Shown in pieces: positions 1 to 8,263 of a stretch of DNA of 64,000 nucleotides. The stretch lies in contig JAZGUH010000103.1 of NCBI GenBank assembly GCA_037893225.1, positions 7,378,001-7,442,000 of the forward strand, read 5' to 3'. Positions within the stretch are counted from its first letter, which is position 1. Each line of letters opens with the position of its first letter. The notes under the pieces were generated by a model. The model saw nothing but the letters and a program-made list of their open reading frames with translations, ran no database searches and was not told the origin of the DNA. The translations under genes and the position numbers were made by a program. The stretch comes from Hippasteria phrygiana (lineage: Eukaryota; Echinodermata; Asteroidea; Valvatida; Goniasteridae).

Positions 1-292
1 TCTGGATGTTGCTGAGAAGTCACTCTTTCCAACAGTAGCAAGATTGTGCGCAATTTCGGTCAACATCGGGTCGAAAAACGGCGTCATTTGGGGCCCATGT
101 TGCGTGGTGGGGGTGTCGGCTAGGCCTATTGTATAGCATGTGCAGTTATGCGGGAATGCAGAAAAATTACTTCGAAAAACCTACTCGCTTATCTCGGCCA
201 CCATTCGGCTGAACTTGGGTCTGAGGAGCTGGATATTGGTCTGGATGTTGCTGAGAAGTCACTCTTTCCAACAGTATCAAGATTGTGCGCAA

Positions 293-310
293 TTTCGGTC
301 AACATCGGGT
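293..310 (+). promoter_or_regulatory. CENP-B-box-like motif in a satellite monomer (representative copy)
   Basis: The bases TTTCGGTCAACATCGGGT fit the established CENP-B box pattern NTTCGNNNNANNCGGGN except that three bases, not two, separate the invariant A from CGGG. The half-motifs TTCG and CGGG are intact and the A is present. The motif recurs in essentially every monomer, with the base after TTCG being G, T or A. Binding by a CENP-B-like protein is inference. The spacing mismatch would weaken or abolish binding by mammalian CENP-B. Confidence 0.35.
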
Positions 311-378
311 CGAAAAACGGCGTCATTTGGGGCCCATGTTGCGTGGTGGGGGTGTCGGATAGTCCTATTGTATAGCAT

Positions 379-2286
379 GTGCAGTTATGCGGGAATGCAG
401 AAAAATTACTTCGAAAAACCTACTCGCTTATCTCGGCCACCATTCGGCTGAACTTTGGTCTGAGGAGCTGGATATTGGTCTGGATGTTGCTGAGAAGTCA
501 CTCTTTCCAACAGTATCAAGATTGTGCGCAATTTCGTTCAACATCGGGTCGAAAAACGGCGTCATTTGGGGCCCATGTTGCGTGGTGGGGGTGTCGGCTA
601 GTCATATTGTATAGCATGTGCAGTTATGCGGGAATGCAGACAAATTACTTCGAAAAACCTACTCGCTTATCTCGGCCACTATTCGGCTGAACTTGGGTCT
701 GAAGAGCTGGATATTGGTCTGGATGTTGCTGAGAAGTCACTCTTTCCAACAGTATCAAGATTGTGCGCAATTTCGTTCAACATCGGGTCGAAAAACGGCG
801 TCATTTAGGGCCCAAGTTGCGTGGTGGGGGTGTCGGCTAGTCTATTGTATAGCATGTGCAGTTATGCGGGAATGCAGAAAGATTACTTCGAAAAACCTAC
901 TCGCTTATCTCGGCCACTATCCGGCTGAACGTGGGTCTGAAGAGCTGGATATTTGTCTGGATGTTGCTGAGAAGTCACTCTTTCCAACAGTATCAAGATT
1001 GTGTGCAATTTCGGTCAACATCGGGTCGAAAAACGGCGTCATTTGGGGCCCATGTTGCGTGGTGGGGGTGTCGGCTAGTCCTATTGTATAGCATGTGCAG
1101 TTATGCGGGAATGCAGACAAATTACTTCGAAAAACCTACTCGCTTATCTCGGCCACTATTCGGCTGAACTTGGGTCTGAGGAGCTGGATATTGGTCTGGA
1201 TGTTGCTGAGAAGTCACTCTTTCCAACAGTATCAAGATTGTGCGCAATTTCGTTCAACATCGGGTCGAAAAACGGCGTCATTTGGGGCCCAAGTTGCGTG
1301 GTGGGGGTGTCGGCTAGTCCATTGTATAGCATGTGCAGTTATGCGGGAATGCAGACAAATTACTTCGAAAAACCTACTCGCTTATCTCGGCCACCATTCG
1401 GCTGAACTTTGGTCTGAGGAGCTGGATATTGGTCTGGATGTTGCTGAGAAGTCACTCTTTCCAACAGTATCAAGATTGTGCGCAATTTCGTTCAACATCG
1501 GGTCGAAAAACGGCGTCATTTGGGGCCCATGTTGCGTGGTGGGGGTGTCGGCTAGTCATATTGTATAGCATGTGCAGTTATGCGGGAATGCAGACAAATT
1601 ACTTCGAAAAACCTACTCGCTTATCTCGGCCACTATTCGGCTGAACTTGGGTCTGAAGAGCTGGATATTGGTCTGGATGTTGCTGAGAAGTCACTCTTTC
1701 CAACAGTATCAAGATTGTGCGCAATTTCGTTCAACATCGGGTCGAAAAACGGCGTCATTTAGGGCCCAAGTTGCGTGGTGGGGGTGTCGGCTAGTCTATT
1801 GTATAGCATGTGCAGTTATGCGGGAATGCAGAAAGATTACTTCGAAAAACCTACTCGCTTATCTCGGCCACTATCCGGCTGAACGTGGGTCTGAAGAGCT
1901 GGATATTTGTCTGGATGTTGCTGAGAAGTCACTCTTTCCAACAGTATCAAGATTGTGTGCAATTTCGGTCAACATCGGGTCGAAAAACGGCGTCATTTGG
2001 GGCCCATGTTGCGTGGTGGGGGTGTCGGCTAGTCCTATTGTATAGCATGTGCAGTTATGCGGGAATGCAGACAAATTACTTCGAAAAACCTACTCGCTTA
2101 TCTCGGCCACTATTCGGCTGAACTTGGGTCTGAGGAGCTGGATATTGGTCTGGATGTTGCTGAGAAGTCACTCTTTCCAACAGTATCAAGATTGTGCGCA
2201 ATTTCGTTCAACATCGGGTCGAAAAACGGCGTCATTTGGGGCCCAAGTTGCGTGGTGGGGGTGTCGGCTAGTCCATTGTATAGCAT
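379..2286. repeat. Four-monomer tandem duplication (about 954 bp x 2)
   Basis: Monomers beginning near 379, 618, 856 and 1095 recur in the same order near 1333, 1572, 1810 and 2049. Both units contain the rare ACTTTGGTC variant (near 450 and 1407), the ATTTAGGGCCCAAG variant (near 805 and 1759) and GTGTGCAATT (near 1000 and 1954). The match is lost after about 2286, where the next monomer starts AGAAAGAT instead of AGACAAAT. This is a block-level duplication on top of the 239-bp periodicity. Confidence 0.8.
532..549 (+). promoter_or_regulatory. CENP-B-box-like motif, T variant (representative copy)
   Basis: TTTCGTTCAACATCGGGT is the commonest variant of the motif and differs from the 293-310 copy only by G to T after TTCG. 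This variant gives TTCGTT, as in the mammalian box, but keeps the one-base-longer spacer before CGGG. The motif lies about 157 bp after the GCATGTGCAG phase mark. Only the motif resemblance is seen; function is untested. Confidence 0.35.
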
Positions 2287-4991
2287 GTGCAGTTATGCGG
2301 GAATGCAGAAAGATTACTTCGAAAAACCTACTCGCTTATCTCGGCCACTATCCGGCTGAACGTGGGTCTGAAGAGCTGGATATTTGTCTGGATGTTGCTG
2401 AGAAGTCACTCTTTCCAACAGTAGCAAGATTGTGCGCAATTTCGGTCAACATCGGGTCGAAAAACGGCGTCATTTGGGGCCCATGTTGCGTGGTGGGGGT
2501 GTCGGCTAGGCCTATTGTATAGCATGTGCAGTTATGCGGGAATGCAGAAAAATTACTTCGAAAAACCTACTCGCTTATCTCGGCCACCATTCGGCTGAAC
2601 TTGGGTCTGAGGAGCTGGATATTGGTCTGGATGTTGCTGAGAAGTCACTCTTTCCAACAGTATCAAGATTGTGCGCAATTTCGGTCAACATCGGGTCGAA
2701 AAACGGCGTCATTTGGGGCCCATGTTGCGTGGTGGGGGTGTCGGATAGTCCTATTGTATAGCATGTGCAGTTATGCGGGAATGCAGAAAAATTACTTCGA
2801 AAAACCTACTCGCTTATCTCGGCCACCATTCGGCTGAACTTTGGTCTGAGGAGCTGGATATTGGTCTGGATGTTGCTGAGAAGTCACTCTTTCCAACAGT
2901 ATCAAGATTGTGCGCAATTTCGTTCAACATCGGGTCGAAAAACGGCGTCATTTGGGGCCCAAGTTGCGTGGTGGGGGTGTCGGCTAGTCCCATTGTATAG
3001 CATGTGCAGTTATGCGGGAATGCAGAAAGATTACTTCGAAAAACCTACTCGCTTATCTCGGCCACTATCCGGCTGAACGTGGGTCTGAAGAGCTGGATAT
3101 TTGTCTGGATGTTGCTGAGAAGTCACTCTTTCCAACAGTATCAAGATTGTGCGCAATTTCGTTCAACATCGGGTCGAAAAACGGCGTCATTTGGGGCCCA
3201 TGTTGCGTGGTGGGGGTGTCGGCTAGTCCTATTGTATAGCATGTGCAGTTATACGGGAATGCAGAAAAATTAATTTGAAAAACCTACTCGCTTATCTCGG
3301 CCACCATTCGGCTGAACTTGGGTCTGAGGAGCTGGATATTGGTCTGGATGTTGCTGAGAAGTCACTCTTTCCAACATTATCAAGATTGTGCGCAATTTCG
3401 GTCAACATCGGGTCGAAAAACGGCGTCATTTGGGGCCCATGTTGCGTGGTGGGGGTGTCGGCTAGTCCCATTGTATAGCATGTGCAGTTATGCGGGAATG
3501 CAGACAAATTACTTCGAAAAACCTACTCGCTTATCTCGGCCACTATTCGGCTGAACTTGGGTCTGAGGAGCTGGATATTGGTCTGGATGTTGCTGAGAAG
3601 TCACTCTTTCCAACAGTATCAAGATTGTGCGCAATTTCGTTCAACATCGGGTCGAAAAACGGCGTCATTTGGGGCCCAAGTTGCGTGGTGGGGGTGTCGG
3701 CTAGTCCCATTGTATAGCATGTGCAGTTATGCGGGAATGCAGAAAGATTACTTCGAAAAACCTACTCGCTTATCTCGGCCACTATCCGGCTGAACTTGGG
3801 TCTGAAGAGCTGGATATTTGTCTGGATGTTGCTGAGAAGTCACTCTTTCCAACAGTATCAAGATTGTGCGCAATTTCGGTCAACATCGGGTCGAAAAACG
3901 GCGTCATTTGGGGCCCATGTTGCGTGGTGGGGGTGTCGGCTAGTCCTATTGTATAGCATGTGCAGTTATGCGGGAATGCAGACAAATTACTTCGAAAAAC
4001 CTACTCGCTTATCTCGGCCACCATTCGGCTGAACTTGGGTCTGAGGAGCTGGATATTGGTCTGGATGTTGCTGAGAAGTCACTCTTTCCAACAGTATCAA
4101 GATTGTGCGCAATTTCGTTCAACATCGGGTCGAAAAACGGCGTCATTTGGGGCCCAAGTTGCGTGGTGGGGGTGTCGGCTAGTCCTATTGTATAGCATGT
4201 GCAGTTATGCGGGAATGCAGAAAAATTACTTCGAAAAACCTACTCGCTTATCTCGGCCACCATTCGGCTGAACTTGGGTCTGAGGAGCTGGATATTGGTC
4301 TGGATGTTGCTGAGAAGTCACTCTTTCCAACAGTATCAAGATTGTGCGCAATTTCGATCAACATCGGGTCGAAAAACGGCGTCATTTGGGGCCCAAGTTG
4401 CGTGGTGGGGGTGTCGGCTAATCCCATTGTATAGCATGTGCAGTTATGCGGGAATGCAGAAAGATTACTTCGAAAAACCTACTCGCTTATCTCGGCCACT
4501 ATCCGGCTGAACGTGGGTCTGAAGAGCTGGATATTTGTCTGGATGTTGCTGAGAAGTCACTCTTTCCAACAGTATCAAGATTGTGCGCAATTTCGTTCAA
4601 CATCGGGTCGAAAAACGGCGTCATTTGGGGCCCATGTTGCGTGGTGGGGGTGTCGGCTAGTCCTATTGTATAGCATGTGCAGTTATACGGGAATGCAGAA
4701 AAATTACTTTGAAAAACCTACTCGCTTATCTCGGCCACCATTCGGCTGAACTTGGGTCTGAGGAGCTGGATATTGGTCTGGATGTTGCTGAGAAGTCACT
4801 CTTTCCAACATTATCAAGATTATGCGCAATTTCGGTCAACATCGGGTCGAAAAACGGCGTCATTTGGGCCCATGTTGCGTGGTGGGGGTGTCGGCTAGTT
4901 CCATTGTATAGCATGTGCAGTTATGCGGGAATGCAGACAAATTACTTCGAAAAACCTACTCGCTTATCTCGGCCACTATTCGGCTGAACTT

Positions 4992-5012
4992 TATTTATTT
5001 ATTTATTTATTA
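4992..5012 (-). repeat. Retrotransposon 3' tail, (TAAA)n microsatellite
   Basis: On the plus strand this is about five units of TTTA, which reads as TAAA repeats at the 3' end of the element. Simple-repeat tails of this kind mark the reverse-transcription start in CR1/L2-type elements. The first T (4990-4992) is shared between satellite and tail, so the exact junction is ambiguous by a base or two. Confidence 0.88.
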
Positions 5013-5329
5013 CATTTCTTTACCCAGGGTGTGCCCAAACAGTTTAAAACTGGTTTCCATTGGGGCCCTGCATATTATTAGTTAAAACTGAATATTTACA
5101 CATTCATACAACATATTTAAACAAATACAGTAATGTTTACACAAATAAATATATTTTCGGTTAACTTTTCAACTCTTCAGAAGCCTATTGCCGATTTACG
5201 GGATGGGCGAAAAACCCGCGAAAAAAAAATCCTTTTAGGGTGAAAAACAAGGGGAAATTCCCATCCGGCTCCAAAGTATTTTGGCAACCAAGTTTATAAC
5301 TCCGCAGATCAGCGTAAATGACAGAAATA
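5013..5329 (-). other. 3' UTR of the retrotransposon
   Basis: This 317-bp stretch between the ORF2 stop and the tail has no reading frame of note. The part next to the tail reads, on the element strand, GGGCCCCAATGG, then an imperfect hairpin, then GGGCACACCCTGGGTAAAG. That layout resembles the conserved 3' ends of CR1/L2 elements, which the reverse transcriptase recognises. Further from the tail are A-runs and short inverted repeats, including GGGAAATTCCC at 5252-5262. Confidence 0.8.
5037..5056 (-). other. Imperfect hairpin in the element 3' UTR
   Basis: On the plus strand AAACAGTTT (5037-5045) is followed after one base by AAACTGGTTT (5047-5056), complementary except for one bulged base. 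In CR1/L2 elements a 3' stem-loop near the tail is the usual recognition signal for the element's own reverse transcriptase. Its place about 25 bp before the tail fits that role. The loop is very short, so the real fold may be more open. Confidence 0.5.
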
Positions 5330-8263
5330 TCACTGATAGATGGCTTTACGTAGCTCCGATTTAAATGTACTTAAGGAGTTTATGTTTCTCATTTGTTCAG
5401 GCAGATTATTCCATATACTGGCACCACTCACAGCGAAACTTGTCACGTAGCATTCCTTTTTGGCGAAAGGAACTTTCAGTGCCATTTGGGTCGATTGTCG
5501 TGTTTCACGAATCACTGTAAGTGGTGTGAACAGATTTGTCATGTACAAAGGAGTCATTTTGTTAAGGCTTTTGAAAACAAAGATAGCCTTTTTGGACTGA
5601 ACTCTTTCTTTAAAAGGAATCCAATTTAGTCTGGCAAACATATCAGCTGAGGGGGTGAGGAAGGTACATTTAAGGATTATCCGTGCGGCTCTTTTGAGAC
5701 ATTTGTTGAGGGTATTGTCGTGAGATATGTACCTTCCTCCCCACACCGTACAGCAATACTCTAAAGATGGCATAACTAAACTTACAAAGAGTGTGTGCAG
5801 GCTGCTTTGGGGAACGTAATCACGAATTCTGTTTAACACACCCAATTTAGACGAAACAGTCTTCCTTACGTATTCAACATGTGTACCCCAACTTAATGTT
5901 TCATCAACAACTACACCCAAGCATTTACAAGATTTCACTTTTTCGATAACCTTATCAGCAATGCACACGTTCAGGTCGACGTTGGATATTTTCTGCCTTG
6001 AACCAATAAGCATACATTTGGTTTTGTTGGCATTTAATGCTAGTTTGTTTCTTTGGCACCAGTTGTGAATACTAGCAAGAGCTACATTTAAGTTCCTTTC
6101 TATTTCGTTAATACTAGAGGAGCTACAAGTTAACGTGGAGTCATCTGCATACATAAATAAGTTGCAATTTTTGGGTATACAGGATGGAAAATCACTACTA
6201 TAAACAATGAATAAAAGTGGCCCTAAGATCGACCCTTGTGGAACGCCTATGTCTATGGGCAAGACCTTCGATATTGTGCCCTTAATATTTACAGACTGAC
6301 TACGACCGTCTAGGTACGACTTAAACCAATTAATTCCAGAAGATGACAAATTCAGCTTCTTCAATTTGCCTAGTAGGATTACATGATCCACACAATCAAA
6401 AGCTTTACTGAGATCTATGAACACGCTACCTGTAACTTCACCTTGCTCCATAGCCTCAAAACACTTGTTTGTTAAATCGTGTAGAGTGCTTTCAGTTGAG
6501 TGCAAGGGTCTAAATCCCGATTGGCAACTAGGTATCAAATTGTTATCATCGAGGTAGCTATATACTGCCGAGTGCACCCATCTTTCTAGAATCTTAGAGA
6601 TAATTGGCAGTATAGAAATAGGCCGATAATTACCTGTACAACATTTATCTCCTCCCTTGTGAATTGGTGTTACCAAGGCGTGTTTCCAAACTTTAGGGTA
6701 TTGCTCGCATGTTATGGAGAGGTTAAAAATATAAGTTAAAGATTTAGTAATATAAGGGGAAGCAATTTTAATCATTTTAACACTGATGCCATCCGGACCT
6801 GTTGCTTTCCCAACCGACATGGATGATATTTGCTTTTGAACGAACTCTTCTGTAATATTAGGTACAGTGCATTCTTCAAGTTCATCCAGAGAATCAACAA
6901 TAGAGGCGTAGGTATCATTGTTTTCAAGTTCGCCCGATGGGCAATTTCTAGCTGTACGTTTTCCTATTGTAGAAAAGTGTTCATTTAATGTATCAGCAAT
7001 GTCAGTGGGATCGTCAATATTTTCTCCATTTGGGGAAGTGATAGAATTTGGAGCAATTTTCTGTTTTTTAGGAAGTACCTCCTTTAGTTTTTTCCATAGC
7101 ATAGATGAATTGCTTTTATTTTCTTCTATGGCTGATGTATAGTATTCGCTCTTCTTAGTGCGGATTCTATTAGTTACATTATTCCGCAGCTTTTTGTAAG
7201 AGCCCCAATCGATCTGTGAGCCTGAGCGTTTTGCGATTTTGTGTGCACGATCCCGCTGTCTCATAAGTTTAAGAATTTCGCAATCGAGCCAAGGTAAAGA
7301 GGCACCCCGAATACGTTTAGTTTTGATTGGCGCATGAAAGTTAATAATACTCATAAATATGGAGTGCCATTTGCACCACGCTTCATCAACATCATAAGAG
7401 TCCAGTACATCTTGCCATGGTGCATTAAGGAGGTCGTCTTTAAATGCATCATTGTCTATATTTGTAAGACATCGAAAATTTATTGAGCGACCTTTAATTT
7501 TTGGTGTTTTCCAACTATGTTGACCATAAACAAGATAATGGTCACTGATTAGGACTGGTAATACACCACATTCCTTTATTAGCTCTGGATGGGAGCTGAA
7601 AATGAGATCGATTATTGTTTGAGTGGACTCAGTGACACGTGTTGTGTCATGTATGAGTTGCGCCAATTGGAATATACCAAAACAAGAAATAATTGGGTTT
7701 GAGTTCATACTATCATCGTCAACTGAAACATCATAATTAAAGTCCCCAGTTGCAATAATTTCTTTACATTCACAGGAGGCCTTATTAATAATATCACTTA
7801 GTTTATCAATGAATTCAACAGAGCTTGAAGGTGGCCTATAAATAGAACTAATAAGCACAGGCTGTCTTTGTTTACACCTAATTTCAACCCATATGCACTC
7901 GACATCATCTGTTTCAAGATCCTCACGACGAGTGAAAGTTAAATTGTTTCGGATGTACATGGCAACCCCACCACCATGCCGGTTCCTGTCTTTTCTGACA
8001 ATGGAAAAATTTGGTAATGTGATTTCATCGTCGGAGATTGAGGCATTGCAGAAAGTTTCATTTAGACAGATGATATCGAATGGATTTGTAGACATTAAAA
8101 TTTTAAATTGGTCAAATTTGTTTATTAAACTTCTCACATTAAGATGGGCGAATGAGAATCCCCCGGAGCTTCGGTTGTAGATAACGCCATCTGTTAAGTC
8201 TATCGTAGATTTTTGCCTTGTGGATTGAGCAGCTCTCTGACCGTTTTTAGGTATTGGTCCCAT
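5330..8263 (-). CDS. ORF2: APE endonuclease and reverse transcriptase of a CR1/L2-type retrotransposon
   Basis: This 977-residue frame is open from an ATG (8261-8263) to TGA and has the usual length for CR1-type ORF2. Residues about 36-250 form an APE-type endonuclease: HLNVRSL (40-46), catalytic E69 in LNET, IYRPP (141-145), TGDFN (172-176) and SDH (240-242). It nicks the target strand. Residues about 470-790 form the reverse transcriptase: GPDGI (489-493), NYRPIS (545-550), QSGFR (581-585), FIDLSKAFD with D617 and D623, GVPQGSILGP (673-682), and the YADD box at 705-708 with its two catalytic aspartates. The C-terminal part (SLEYCCTVWGG, 833-843) matches the CR1/L2 tail region; no RNase H is seen. 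The start overlaps the end of ORF1 by 64 bp in the -1 frame, so translation probably depends on reinitiation or coupling. No stop or missing catalytic residue is visible, so the enzyme could still be active. Confidence 0.95.
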   Translation of the reverse strand: MGPIPKNGQRAAQSTRQKSTIDLTDGVIYNRSSGGFSFAHLNVRSLINKFDQFKILMSTNPFDIICLNETFCNASISDDEITLPNFSIVRKDRNRHGGGVAMYIRNNLTFTRREDLETDDVECIWVEIRCKQRQPVLISSIYRPPSSSVEFIDKLSDIINKASCECKEIIATGDFNYDVSVDDDSMNSNPIISCFGIFQLAQLIHDTTRVTESTQTIIDLIFSSHPELIKECGVLPVLISDHYLVYGQHSWKTPKIKGRSINFRCLTNIDNDAFKDDLLNAPWQDVLDSYDVDEAWCKWHSIFMSIINFHAPIKTKRIRGASLPWLDCEILKLMRQRDRAHKIAKRSGSQIDWGSYKKLRNNVTNRIRTKKSEYYTSAIEENKSNSSMLWKKLKEVLPKKQKIAPNSITSPNGENIDDPTDIADTLNEHFSTIGKRTARNCPSGELENNDTYASIVDSLDELEECTVPNITEEFVQKQISSMSVGKATGPDGISVKMIKIASPYITKSLTYIFNLSITCEQYPKVWKHALVTPIHKGGDKCCTGNYRPISILPIISKILERWVHSAVYSYLDDNNLIPSCQSGFRPLHSTESTLHDLTNKCFEAMEQGEVTGSVFIDLSKAFDCVDHVILLGKLKKLNLSSSGINWFKSYLDGRSQSVNIKGTISKVLPIDIGVPQGSILGPLLFIVYSSDFPSCIPKNCNLFMYADDSTLTCSSSSINEIERNLNVALASIHNWCQRNKLALNANKTKCMLIGSRQKISNVDLNVCIADKVIEKVKSCKCLGVVVDETLSWGTHVEYVRKTVSSKLGVLNRIRDYVPQSSLHTLFVSLVMPSLEYCCTVWGGRYISHDNTLNKCLKRAARIILKCTFLTPSADMFARLNWIPFKERVQSKKAIFVFKSLNKMTPLYMTNLFTPLTVIRETRQSTQMALKVPFAKKECYVTSFAVSGASIWNNLPEQMRNINSLSTFKSELRKAIYQ

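Larger units (their letters stand above)
1..4991. repeat. Satellite array, left arm (about 239-bp monomer, about 21 copies)
   Basis: Head-to-tail tandem repeats start in mid-monomer at base 1. Using the motif GCATGTGCAGTTATGCGGG as phase mark, copies begin near 136, 375, 614, 852, 1091, 1329, 1568 and so on, so monomers are 238 or 239 bp. One monomer (136-374) has by my count 48 C, 68 G and 13 CpG. Each copy carries GGGCCC, most carry TTCGAA, and all share a TTTCG(G/T/A)TCAACATCGGGT segment. Variants are linked: GAGGAG goes with ATTGGTCTGG, and GAAGAG mostly with ATTTGTCTGG. The arm ends at the retrotransposon tail after GGCTGAACTT. The monomer length is not a multiple of three, so any frame changes from copy to copy. 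I treat the array as noncoding. I do not recognise the satellite family. Confidence 0.97.

Noticed and set aside
188..212. Resemblance of CTCGCTTATCTCGGCC to the 5' end of U2 snRNA
   Set aside because: The likeness covers only about 25 bases of stem I. The GTAGTA branch-point recognition segment, an Sm site and the later U2 stems are missing, so this is not a U2 array.
305..345. Possible RNA polymerase III boxes (GGTCGAAAAAC as B box, TTGCGTGGTGGGG as A box)
   Set aside because: Both depart from the consensus at key positions and their order within a monomer is reversed. No tRNA or 5S rRNA fold is apparent.
136..4990. Hundreds of frames of 60-182 codons in the satellite, on both strands
   Set aside because: The 239-bp period is not a multiple of three, so frames break or merge whenever a monomer gains or loses a base. 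Many begin with GTG, frames overlap each other on both strands, and variants do not favour synonymous sites. No domain is recognisable.
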